From the NCBI RefSeq assembly GCF_016107395.1, contig NZ_JAAIKO010000023.1, positions 52,369 through 116,368 on the forward strand: DNA of 64,000 nt, read 5' to 3'. A model generated the notes under the pieces. The model was given only the letters and a program-made list of their open reading frames with translations. It did not search any database and was not told the origin of the DNA. The position numbers and the translations under genes were made by a program. Source of the stretch: Streptomyces fildesensis (GTDB lineage Bacteria; Actinomycetota; Actinomycetes; Streptomycetales; Streptomycetaceae). Below are positions 32,856 through 40,621 of this stretch, in pieces. Each line of letters starts with the position of its first letter. Positions within the stretch are counted from its first letter, which is position 1.

Positions 32856-34221
32856 GTGTTCTTCGTTGACACCATCGAGCTGGAAGGTCTCGGCAAACCG
32901 CAGCTACCTGGCCGGCGGTGAGCGTACGGCGGTGGCGGTGGACCCGCTGCGCGACATCGACCAGGTCATGGCCGCGGCCGCCCGGCGGGGTGTGCGCATC
33001 TCGCATGTAGTGGAGACCCACCTGCACAACGACTACGTCACCGGCGGCCTGGAACTCGCCCGGATTACCGGCGCCCGCTATCTCGTGCCGGCCGACGCGA
33101 AGGTCTCGTTCGCGCGGGTGCCCGTCGAAGACGGCGACACCGTGGACATCGACGCCGGCAGCCTGGTGACGCTGGCCGCGATCGCGACCCCCGGCCACAC
33201 CCCGCACCACACCTCCTACGCGCTGCGCGAGGCAGGACGGCCGGTGGCGGTCTTCACCGGCGGCTCGCTGCTGATCGGCACGGTGGGCCGCCCGGACCTG
33301 GTCGAGCCGCGGCTGACCGAACAGCTCGCCCGCGCCCAGCACGCCTCCGCCCACCGCCTGGCCACCGGCCTCCCGGACGAGACGGCCGTGCTGCCCACCC
33401 ACGGGTTCGGCAGCTTCTGCTCCTCCGCCCAGTCCGATGGTGACCAGACCACCATCGGCAAGGAGAAGAGCGCCAACACGGCGCTCACCGTCGACGTGGA
33501 CACCTTCGTCGCCGACCTGCTGGCCGGGCTGGAGGACGTGCCCGCCTACTACGCGCACATGGGCCCGGCCAACGCCGCGGGCCCCGCCCCGGTCGACCTG
33601 ACCCCGCCCGCGCTCGCGGACCCCACCGCGATCGCCGCACGACTCGCGGCTGGCGAGTGGGTGGTCGACCTGCGCAACCGCATGGTCTTCGCCGAAGGGC
33701 ACGTGGCCGGGTCGTTCAACTTCGAGGCTGACGGCAAGATCGCCACCTACCTCGCCTGGATGATCCCCTGGGGCAAGCCGGTCACCCTGCTCGCCGAATC
33801 GGCCGAGCAACTCGCCGAAGCCCAGCGCGAACTGGTACGGGTGGGCATTGACCGCCCGGCCGCCGCCGCCATCGGCGGCCCCGCCGCCTGGCTGCCCGAC
33901 GGGCAGACACCCGCCGCCTTCCCGCGCTCGACGTTCGCCGGCCTCGCCGCCCACGGCACCGACGACGTGGTGGTCCTGGACGTACGCCGCGACTCCGAGC
34001 GGGCGAACGGCTGGATCGAAGGATCGGTGCACATCCCCATCCACGAACTCCACGGCCGCCTCAGCGAGGTGCCGGCGGGAGCGGTGTGGGTGCACTGCGC
34101 CGGCGGCATGCGCGCCGCGATCGCCGCGTCCCTGCTGGACGCGGCAGGCCGGGATGTCGTCGCCGTCGACGACGGCTTCGACGCCGCCACCGACGCCGGC
34201 CTGCCCCCGACCACCGGCTGA
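32856..34221 (+). CDS. Persulfide dioxygenase-like MBL/rhodanese protein, apparent frameshift
   Basis: A protein of about 455 aa if one frameshift is ignored. The metallo-beta-lactamase domain (residues ~1-250) has THLHNDYVTGG and PGHTPHHTSY as iron ligands, as in persulfide dioxygenases. Two rhodanese domains follow: the first (VVDLRNRMVFAEGHVAGS) lacks an active Cys, the second has HCAGGMRA. This matches CstB-type enzymes that oxidise persulfide to thiosulfate. The natural GTG 32856 with AAAGGAG opens VFFVDTIELEGLG. An extra A in the AAA at 32895-32897 then shifts the frame into NRSYLAGGERT. It is either a sequencing error or a mutation; a later TTG or GTG could still give a shortened protein. 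Confidence 0.8.
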
Positions 34222-34255
34222 TCCCGCCCCCAGCACGAGAAAGGGGGAGAACTTC

Positions 34256-34621
34256 ATGTTCCTCTTCCGCCGCACCCAGCCCCGCGTCAGCGTGGGCCAG
34301 GCCCGCAACCGCACCGGCGGCCGGGCCCCGGACGCAATCCTGCTCGACGTCCGCGAGAAGCCGGAGTGGAACGCTGGCCACGCCCCCGGCGCCCTGCACG
34401 CCCCGCTGTCCAAGCTCGTCGCCGGCGGCGAACTGCCGCCCGGCGCGTCGGGCCGGCCGCTGGTGGTCATCTGCCGCAGCGGACACCGCTCCCAGCAGGC
34501 GGCCAAACTCCTCACCCAGCGCGGAGAACAGGCGGTGGACGTCAAGGGCGGCATGAACGCGTGGGCCGCCTCCGGATACCCGGTCAGCGACGAACGCGGG
34601 AACAGCGGCCAGATAGCGTGA
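34256..34621 (+). CDS. Single-domain rhodanese
   Basis: A 121-aa sulfurtransferase. AILLDVREKPEWNAGHAPGA is the usual start of the fold, cited as LLDVREKPEWNAGHAPGA. The active loop VICRSGHRSQQAA carries the catalytic Cys near residue 71. KGGMNAWAASGYPV ends the domain. It moves sulfane sulfur between thiols, so it can feed or drain the persulfide dioxygenase encoded 35 bases upstream. The ATG has GGGGGAGA before it, and the stop overlaps the TauE gene (GTGA). Confidence 0.9.
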   Translation: MFLFRRTQPRVSVGQARNRTGGRAPDAILLDVREKPEWNAGHAPGALHAPLSKLVAGGELPPGASGRPLVVICRSGHRSQQAAKLLTQRGEQAVDVKGGMNAWAASGYPVSDERGNSGQIA

Positions 34622-35361
34622 CGGCCCTCGTTCTCGCCCTCATCGCCGGGGCCGTCATCGGCCTCGCCCTCGGAGCCCTGGGAGGCGGCGGCAGCGTCCT
34701 GGCCGTGCCCGCCCTGATCTACCTGCTCGGCTTTACCCCGGCAGCGGCCACCACCGCCAGCCTGATCATCGTGGCCGCCACCTCCGCCACCGCCCTGTAC
34801 GCCCACGCACGCGACGGGCACGTCGCCTGGAAAGCCGGATCACTGTTCGCAGCCGCGGGCATCATCCCCGCCTACCTCGCCGGAGCAGCCTCCGGGCACC
34901 TGCCCGAAGCGGTCCTGACCATCGCGTTCGCGGTGATCGCCGCACTGGCGGCCCTGCGCATGCTCCGCCCCTCCACCTCCGAGTCGGCAGGCCGGATACG
35001 GCCCGGCAAGGCAGCCGGGGCAGGTGCCGGACTCGGTGCGGTGACCGGATTCCTCGGCGTCGGAGGCGGGTTCCTCGCCGTCCCGGCCCTGGTCAGCGTG
35101 CTTGGGCTGACGATGCGCAGAGCGGTGGGCACCAGCCTGCTCGTCATCACCGTCAACTCACTCGCCGCCCTGACCGCCCGCACCGGAACCGGCGGCGGCA
35201 TCCAGTGGGAAGTCATCGGACCCTTCGCCGGGGCCGCGATCCTCGGCGCCTGGGACGGCAAACGCCTCGCCGCCAAGATCTCCGGCCCCACACTTCAGCG
35301 AGTCTTCGCCGGCGTACTCCTGGCGGTGGCCGCGTTCATGCTCATCGACGTGATCGCATGA
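34618..35361 (+). CDS. TauE/SafE-type anion exporter
   Basis: A 247-aa inner-membrane protein with about seven or eight hydrophobic helices, the usual size for the family. The duplicated family motif is clear: ALGALGGGGSVLAVPALIYL near residue 17 and GFLGVGGGFLAVPALVSVLG near 143. Members export sulfite, thiosulfate or related anions. Coupled by GTGA to the rhodanese, it probably exports the end product of persulfide oxidation. It ends 22 bases from the convergent repressor gene. Confidence 0.9.
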   Translation: MTALVLALIAGAVIGLALGALGGGGSVLAVPALIYLLGFTPAAATTASLIIVAATSATALYAHARDGHVAWKAGSLFAAAGIIPAYLAGAASGHLPEAVLTIAFAVIAALAALRMLRPSTSESAGRIRPGKAAGAGAGLGAVTGFLGVGGGFLAVPALVSVLGLTMRRAVGTSLLVITVNSLAALTARTGTGGGIQWEVIGPFAGAAILGAWDGKRLAAKISGPTLQRVFAGVLLAVAAFMLIDVIA

Positions 35362-35383
35362 ACACGGCGCCCACCACCGGCTC

Positions 35384-35662
35384 TCAGGCCAGGGACAGGA
35401 ACAGCTTTTCCAGCCGGGCCCGCATCTCATCGCGGTCACCGGCCGCCTGGCCGCCCTCGGCCATGCAGTGCTGCAGCCCGGTCGCGATGATCGCGAACCC
35501 GGCCCGGTCCAACGCGCGGGAGACCGCCGCGAGCTGCGTGATCACGTCCTCGCAGTCCCGGCCCTCCTCGATCATCTTGATGATCCCCGCGATCTGCCCC
35601 TGAGCCCGTCGCAGCCGGTTCAGCACCGATTTCAGCTCATCGGCCGCCATCTCAAGCTCCAC
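35384..35662 (-). CDS. CsoR/CstR-family repressor, probably persulfide-sensing
   Basis: A 92-aa all-helical repressor starting at a GTG with GGAGG six bases upstream. Family segments: VLNRLRRAQGQIAGIIKMIE, DCEDVITQLAAVSRALDRAGF and GLQHCMAEG. The two sensing cysteines are in GRDCED and LQHC. In the copper sensor CsoR a histidine lies four residues before the second Cys. Here that position is Gly (ATGLQHC), so copper sensing is unlikely and thiol (persulfide) sensing, as in CstR, is favoured. Its neighbours are all sulfur genes. It reads out through its own palindrome at 35683. Confidence 0.9.
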   Translation of the reverse strand: MELEMAADELKSVLNRLRRAQGQIAGIIKMIEEGRDCEDVITQLAAVSRALDRAGFAIIATGLQHCMAEGGQAAGDRDEMRARLEKLFLSLA

Positions 35663-35682
35663 TGTCCACCTCCACGAAGAAA

Positions 35683-35698
35683 ATACCCCTAGGGGTAT
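35683..35698. promoter_or_regulatory. CsoR/CstR-type operator
   Basis: Perfect 16-bp palindrome ATACCCCTAGGGGTAT between the repressor gene and the divergent rhodanese gene at 35754. It is the closest match in the window to published CstR sites, so it probably provides autoregulation and control of the rhodanese. Confidence 0.85.
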
Positions 35699-35753
35699 CA
35701 TACCGGTTACGAAGACCCGCCCCCGGACTGACTACGAAGGGACCACCCCGCAC

Positions 35754-36320
35754 ATGATCACCCCCACCACCCTCATCCCCGCCCAGGCCGCCGCCCGCCT
35801 GCACGAGTACACCGTCATCGACGTACGCACCCCCGGCGAGTACGCCGCCGGCCACCTCCCCGGCGCCCACAACATCCCCCTGGACCACCTCCACACCGCA
35901 CTGCCGGCCCTCAAGGCCACAGCCGCCCGCGGCGACCTCCTCATGGTCTGCGCCTCCGGCAACCGCTCCACCACCGCCTGCACCGAACTCGCCGCAGCTG
36001 ACATCCCCGCAACCACCCTCACCGGCGGCACCACCGCATGGGCCGGCGAGGGCCACACCCTTCACCGCCCCGAGAACGGCCGGGCCGTCTGGCCCATGGA
36101 ACGCCAGGTGCGACTCGCCGCCGGATCCCTCGTCGTCCTCGGCCTCGCCGCCGGCACCCGCTGGCGCCCCGCCCGCTGGCTGTCCGCCGCCATCGGCACC
36201 GGCCTGGTCTTCTCCGCCGCCACCAACACCTGCGGCATGGCCGCCGCCCTCGCCAAACTCCCCCACAACCAGCCCCGCACCACCGACCTCGACGCCACCC
36301 TGCAAGCACTGCAGGGCTGA
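35754..36320 (+). CDS. Rhodanese with C-terminal membrane domain
   Basis: A 188-aa protein. Residues 1-110 are a rhodanese domain: VIDVRTPGEYAAGHLPGAHN, active loop VCASGNRSTTAC and TGGTTAWAGEGH. Residues about 115-175 are two hydrophobic helices (AAGSLVVLGLAAGTRW and LSAAIGTGLVFSAATNTCG) like the DUF2892 membrane module that often follows rhodaneses. It probably delivers sulfane sulfur at the membrane. It is transcribed from the palindromic promoter at 35683, divergently from the repressor. Confidence 0.9.
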   Translation: MITPTTLIPAQAAARLHEYTVIDVRTPGEYAAGHLPGAHNIPLDHLHTALPALKATAARGDLLMVCASGNRSTTACTELAAADIPATTLTGGTTAWAGEGHTLHRPENGRAVWPMERQVRLAAGSLVVLGLAAGTRWRPARWLSAAIGTGLVFSAATNTCGMAAALAKLPHNQPRTTDLDATLQALQG

Positions 36321-36342
36321 TACGCCCACCGACAGGACCGGG

Positions 36343-36495
36343 ATGATCACTGTCGAAGTCCAGCCGGCGAGAACGCATTCCGGGCCCGGGTCGGTGGCGC
36401 TGCTCGGAGACACGATCTACTGTTTCCCCTCCATGGGGCTCACCGTGGCCTGCGGATTCGAGTGCAGCTACAGCCGCCATACGCCCTATGGCTAG
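36343..36495 (+). CDS. Small cysteine-containing ORF after the rhodanese gene
   Basis: A 50-aa ORF, 22 bases after the rhodanese stop, starting MITVEVQPARTHSGPG. The C-terminal half has three cysteines (IYCFPSMGLTVACGFEC). The ribosome site is weak (GGACCGGG). No family is recognised. Its position suggests a possible small sulfur- or metal-binding partner, but it may be spurious. Confidence 0.35.
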   Translation: MITVEVQPARTHSGPGSVALLGDTIYCFPSMGLTVACGFECSYSRHTPYG

Positions 36496-36640
36496 CTAGG
36501 TGCGATGCACGCGCAGATGCGGCGCGGGGCGTGTGGCAGCCCGTCCCAGGTCTGCGGGCACTTTCTCCGGGGGCGAGCAGGCTGGTGAGCTCGGCGGTTG
36601 CCTCCGGTGCGGGCCTGAAATAGCGGCGGACGTTCTCCGG

Positions 36641-37320
36641 TCAGTGGTCCGCTGCGGCCGGGTGCCACGGCGCGTCGGCGCGGGTGCGGCGGGCGTCGGC
36701 GGTCAGCCGCAGTGCATACACAGGCTGGTCGTCGGCCAGGACGGGGCCAAGGCAGGTGTGGCCGGTCGTGTGACACCAGGCGGGCAGGTCGAGCGGGGCC
36801 GCCGGATCGGTGGCGATGACGTGCACAACATGGACCGGCTGCGCATCCTGGATATGGTCACACAGCCGGAGCACCACGCACAGCAGGCCCGTGCCATCGA
36901 CGGTGAGGTCCGTCGCCGGAACGGGAGCTGCCGCCTCGCGGCAGGCTCTGGGTGACACCCCAAGTCGGCGGGGCAGCTCGCCCTCCACGCTTCTCTCCGG
37001 CCAACTCTGCGGCCATCGGTTCCCTGCCCGCTCAATGGGTTCGACGTTCGCTCCATTCTCGGAAGCACAGGCAGATGTCAGCAGCTCGACGGTTCGGTCG
37101 ATGTCGGTGGCGGTGGTCCAGCGGCCCAGCGAGATGCGGAGAGCGGTGACGCTGCGGGAGTCGGGCAAGGAGTTCGTGGCTGCAGATGCTGTCGATGCTG
37201 ATGTTGAGGGTGTTGGGCAGGCGCGGTTCGGCGGGGCCGTTGAGGCGGATGCGGCCGGGGAGCCGGGCGGTGAGGCCGGCGTGGAGTCGGTCGAGCAGGG
37301 CGGCGATGCAGCGGCGACAT
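36641..37320 (-). pseudogene. Decayed cysteine desulfurase-TusA fusion
   Basis: From right to left the strand encodes LTARLPGRIRLNGPAEPRL, PNTLNISIDSICSHELLA, then in another frame SVTALRISLGRWTTATDIDR and, after a linker, VDGTGLLCVVLRL and HVIATDPAAPLDLPAWCHTTG. The first pieces are the end of a class V aminotransferase-type cysteine desulfurase. The last pieces are a TusA-like sulfur carrier fused to it. The segment between SHELLA and SVTALR that should hold the catalytic Cys loop is deleted, and the frame changes near 37160. It is non-functional as a desulfurase; the TusA part alone (from TTG 37168) could still be made. Confidence 0.65.
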
Positions 37321-37375
37321 TGTCGCCGGCCAGCCTCAGAGCGGGGCGGATGCTGGCGGGCTGCGGAACTCGAGG

Positions 37376-38077
37376 TCAGACGCAGCAATCGCATCCGGCG
37401 CGGCAGCCGCAGGCTTGCTTCTGGGGCGGAGCGGCTGCGGGCGGGGCCGCGCAGCAGCCCTTGCCCTGCCAGGCGTCGCGGCCTTCCTTGACCGCGATGA
37501 CGGCGATGACGAGGGCGGCGATGGGGTCGGCCCATGTCCAGCCGAGGGTGGCGTTGAGGGCCAAGCCGACCAGCAGGACCGCGGACAGGTACGTACACAG
37601 CAGGGTCTGCTTGGAGTCTGCGACCGCCGAGGCGGAGCCGAGTTCGCGTCCGGCGCGGCGCTGGGCGGCGGACAGGAAGGGCATGATCGCCAGGGACAGC
37701 GCGGCGATAGCGATGCCGCGGATGGAGCGGTCAGCCTCGCCGGTGCTGGTCAGGGCCCGTACGGCGTCGATGGCGACGTAGGTGGCGAGCGCGAAGAAGG
37801 AGATGGCGATGATTCGCAGGGTGGTCTTTTCCCGGGCCTCGCGTACGGCGTGATCGCGGGCGGAGAACTGCCAGGCGACCGCGGCCGCGGAGGAGACCTC
37901 GATGACGGAGTCCAGGCCGAAGCCGACCAGCGCGGTCGAGGAGGCAATCGTTCCGGCGGTGATCGCAACAACCGCCTCGATCACGTTGTAGGTGATCGTG
38001 GCGGCGACGAGCAGCCGAATGCGCCTGGCCAGAACGTCGCGGCGGGCCGGGCTCGGCCCGAGGGATATCGCGGTCAT
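37376..38077 (-). CDS. CDF-like cation transporter with Cys-rich tail
   Basis: A 233-aa membrane protein with five or six helices in the cation-diffusion-facilitator layout: NVIEAVVAITAGTIASSTAL, GFGLDSVIEVSSAA (the first metal-binding Asp segment) and SKQTLLCTYLSAVLLVGL. The C-terminus is unusual: GKGCCAAPPAAAPPQKQACG followed by CRAGCDCC, seven cysteines in under thirty residues, likely to bind soft metals such as Cd or Pb. The ATG shares a base with the stop of the CmtR-like gene (TGATG), so sensor and exporter are co-translated. Confidence 0.85.
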   Translation of the reverse strand: MTAISLGPSPARRDVLARRIRLLVAATITYNVIEAVVAITAGTIASSTALVGFGLDSVIEVSSAAAVAWQFSARDHAVREAREKTTLRIIAISFFALATYVAIDAVRALTSTGEADRSIRGIAIAALSLAIMPFLSAAQRRAGRELGSASAVADSKQTLLCTYLSAVLLVGLALNATLGWTWADPIAALVIAVIAVKEGRDAWQGKGCCAAPPAAAPPQKQACGCRAGCDCCV

Positions 38078-38412
38078 CAGCAGCATCCCTCCGTGGTGGC
38101 GTCCGGGCAGGTTTTGTCCGACTCGACGGCGAGCACCGAGGCGAGGAGATGGTCCAGGGCGTGGCCGAGACGGGCGTCGGCGAGCTCGTAGCGGGTACGG
38201 CGGCCGTCGGGCACGGTGACGACGAGCCCGCAGTCGCGCAGGCAGGCCAGGTGGTTCGACAGTCGGGTCCGGGAGACGCCGAGGGTGTCGGCGAGGTCGG
38301 AGGGGTAGGCCGGCGCCTCGCGCAGCGCGAGGAGGATCCGGCAGCGGATCGGGTCGGCGAGCGCGCGGCCGAACCGGGCCAGCACCTCGATGTCGGGAGC
38401 AAGAGTCAGCAC
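38077..38412 (-). CDS. cmtR: CmtR-like Cd/Pb-sensing ArsR repressor
   Basis: A 111-aa ArsR/SmtB winged-helix repressor. It has ALADPIRCRILLALREAP, then the recognition region SRTRLSNHLACLRDCGLV and wing VPDGRRTRYEL. The cysteines in HLACLRDC correspond to Cys57 and Cys61 of Mycobacterium tuberculosis CmtR, and the Cys in ESDKTC to its third ligand Cys102. That predicts release from DNA on Cd(II) or Pb(II) binding. GTG 38412 start. It directly precedes the exporter it should control and is divergent from a small thiol protein. Confidence 0.85.
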   Translation of the reverse strand: MLTLAPDIEVLARFGRALADPIRCRILLALREAPAYPSDLADTLGVSRTRLSNHLACLRDCGLVVTVPDGRRTRYELADARLGHALDHLLASVLAVESDKTCPDATTEGCC

Positions 38413-38505
38413 GACGACGAGAATACACAGAACCCTGAATTCAGAAGGTGGTGAACTCACGGTCGGCCTGGTCCGTACGGCGAACGCCCGCGCGATCCTG
38501 GAGGA

Positions 38506-38832
38506 GTGAACATCGAGCTCCTGGTCGTACCGGACTGCCCCCACGAGAAGCCCGCCGCCGAACAGCTGCGTCGCACGCTGGACGAGCTCGGCCTGCGCGG
38601 GGTCGGGTTCGCCACCCGAGTGATCAGCGATCAGGGCCAGGCTGAGGAGGTCGGCTTCGCCGGTTCCCCGACCGTCCTCATCGACGGCCGTGACCCGTTC
38701 GCCGAGTCTTCGAATTCCGTCGGGTTGTCGTGCCGGATGTACCGGACCGTGAAGGGCCTGTCCGGCCTGCCGGACCCCGGCCGGCTGCGGCAGGCGCTGG
38801 CCGCCGCCCGCACGGACCGGCCGGGCCGCTGA
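38506..38832 (+). CDS. Small thioredoxin-like protein
   Basis: A 108-aa protein from a GTG with GGAG just before. The pattern IELLVVPDCPHEKPAAEQLR, then GFATRVISDQGQAEEVGFAG, then SPTVLIDGRDPF is that of short thioredoxin-fold proteins found beside heavy-metal genes. A single Cys replaces the CxxC pair (VPDCPH), and a second Cys sits in GLSCRMY. The role may be in thiol or metal handling. It is divergent from the CmtR-like gene, so it may share its operator. Confidence 0.75.
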   Translation: MNIELLVVPDCPHEKPAAEQLRRTLDELGLRGVGFATRVISDQGQAEEVGFAGSPTVLIDGRDPFAESSNSVGLSCRMYRTVKGLSGLPDPGRLRQALAAARTDRPGR

Positions 38833-38962
38833 CCCGCTTCTCGCCTCAGCGACAGGACACCCGCGAGACCGCGTGGGCCTGCCCGACGACCGAGGCGGGA
38901 TGGGTACGGAGTCTGCCGGAGATGGCGCACAGAAGGACCCTGGGCGGCGGCCGGGGTCGATG

Positions 38963-39325
38963 TCAGTCGTGGGGCGGCAGCGCGCCGAGCTGGTGATCGG
39001 CGACGCTGAGAGCCTCCTCGACCAGATTGCGCAGATGGCCGTGGCGCAGGGCGTAGATCACTCGGCGCCCTTCCTTGCGGGTGGCCACCAGTCCGGCCAG
39101 GCGGAGCCGGGCCAGGTGCTGGCTGACCGAGGGTCGGGCCGCGCCGCATGCTTCGGCCAGCGTGGTCACATCTGCCTCGCCCTCGCCGAGTCGGCGCAGC
39201 AGGGCCAGGCGGGTGCGGTCGGCGAGCAGTCCGAGCACTTCCACCGCCACGTCGAGTCGTTCGCCTTCGTCTGGCTCTTGCGAGCGATGAGCACCTGATA
39301 CATGCATGCGTGCATTCATACGCAC
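38963..39325 (-). CDS. ArsR/SmtB-family metal repressor
   Basis: A repressor of up to 120 aa. LADRTRLALLRRLGEGEADV, then ACGAARPSVSQHLARLRLAG and the wing TRKEGRRVIYALRHGHL are the winged helix. Helix five carries RHGHLRNLVEEALSVADHQ, where Asp/His residues suit a zinc, cobalt or nickel site as in SmtB/NmtR. Start codon is open: GTG 39325, ATG 39319 and ATG 39307 are all in frame. Divergent from the CDF gene at 39397, which it probably controls. Confidence 0.85.
   Translation of the reverse strand: MRMNARMHVSGAHRSQEPDEGERLDVAVEVLGLLADRTRLALLRRLGEGEADVTTLAEACGAARPSVSQHLARLRLAGLVATRKEGRRVIYALRHGHLRNLVEEALSVADHQLGALPPHD
39302..39315. promoter_or_regulatory. Palindrome at the ArsR start, candidate operator
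   Basis: ATGCA (39302-39306) and TGCAT (39311-39315) form a perfect inverted repeat around TGCG, and neighbouring bases extend it imperfectly. It lies over the possible starts of the ArsR gene and before the divergent CDF gene. SmtB-type operators are A/T-containing imperfect palindromes of about this kind. Confidence 0.45.
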
Positions 39326-39396
39326 ATGATGCGAGACTGGATCGTGGGTGTCCAGCCGGCACGCCCCTTGTCCCCGATCCGGAAGGCGCTGAGCCA

Positions 39397-40485
39397 GTGA
39401 GCGACCACGACCCGACCCTGGAGCCGCACGCCTTCGCCGAGCACCACCACGATCACGAGCACGGCGGCCACGGGCATGACCACGTGGGTGGTGTTTCCCG
39501 CTGGTCGAGGCTGCGGCACCAGGTCGGCCACGCCTTTGCTCCGCATTCGCACGAGGCGGCGGACAAGGTCGACTCGGCGATGGAGTCCTCGGCGGAGGGC
39601 ATGCGCACGCTGTGGATCTCGCTGGGGGTCCTTGGTGTCACCACCGTGCTCCAGGCTCTGGTGTTCGTTCTGTCCGGGTCGGTCGCGCTGCTGGGGGACA
39701 CGATCCATAACGGCGCTGATGCGCTGACCGCTGTGCCGCTGGGCATCGCCTTCGTCATCGGGCGTCGGGCGGCGACCCGCCGCTTCACCTACGGTTTCGG
39801 CCGGGCCGAGGATCTGGCGGGCATCGCGATCCTGCTCACCATCACCGCGTCCTCCGCCCTGGCGGCGTACACCGCCGTCGACCGGCTGCTGAACCCGCAG
39901 GAGATCACCCACCTTCCGTGGGTTGCGGCCGCCGCGGTCATCGGCTTCATCGGCAACGAGTGGGTGGCCCGCTACCGGATCCGTACCGGACGCAAGATCG
40001 GCTCCGCTGCCCTGGTCGCCGACGGGCTGCATGCCCGCACCGACGGCTTCACCTCCTTGGCGGTCCTGCTCGGAGCGGGCGGGGCCGCGCTCGGCTGGCG
40101 GCTGGCGGACCCGATCGTCGGTCTCCTGATCACCGTCGCGATCCTGCTGGTGCTCAAGGACGCGGCGAAGGAGGTCTTCCGCCGTCTGATGGACGCGGTC
40201 GACCCCGCCCTCGTTGACAGCGCCGAGACCGCTCTGCGGTCGGTGCCCGGGGTGAGCCGGGTCGGCGAGGTGCGGATGCGGTGGATCGGCCACCAGCTGC
40301 GGGCCGAGGCCACCATCACCGTCGACGGTTCCTTGAGCCTGATCTTGGCTCACCAGGTCGCGGTGGAGGCCGAGCACGCCCTGCTGCACGCCGTCCCCCG
40401 GCTGACGGCCGCGCTGATCCATGCCGACCCCACCCGCACCGGAGATCAGGACCCGCACGCAGTCCTCGCCCACCACCACTCCTGA
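39397..40485 (+). CDS. CDF-family cation efflux protein
   Basis: A 362-aa membrane antiporter for divalent metals. The N-terminus is histidine-rich (EHHHDHEHGGHGHDH) and should bind Zn or Co. Six membrane helices follow. The transport sites are visible as HNGADALTAVPLG and HARTDGFTSLAV. The C-terminal cytoplasmic domain (residues ~270-362) contains VGEVRMRWIGHQLRAEATI and ends in HHHS. GTG 39397 has GGAAGG upstream. It is divergent from the ArsR-type sensor. Confidence 0.9.
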   Translation: MSDHDPTLEPHAFAEHHHDHEHGGHGHDHVGGVSRWSRLRHQVGHAFAPHSHEAADKVDSAMESSAEGMRTLWISLGVLGVTTVLQALVFVLSGSVALLGDTIHNGADALTAVPLGIAFVIGRRAATRRFTYGFGRAEDLAGIAILLTITASSALAAYTAVDRLLNPQEITHLPWVAAAAVIGFIGNEWVARYRIRTGRKIGSAALVADGLHARTDGFTSLAVLLGAGGAALGWRLADPIVGLLITVAILLVLKDAAKEVFRRLMDAVDPALVDSAETALRSVPGVSRVGEVRMRWIGHQLRAEATITVDGSLSLILAHQVAVEAEHALLHAVPRLTAALIHADPTRTGDQDPHAVLAHHHS

Positions 40486-40621
40486 CCAGCAGCGACAGCG
40501 CAGACCAGGGCGCGTTCGCGGTAACGACAACGGTCATCACTGCAGCCTTTGGATCTCCGCGCGATCTGCGCTTCACTTCCGGACGCGGGCCCGCTTCGGG
40601 CCCCGGGGGAGGACCACCGTC

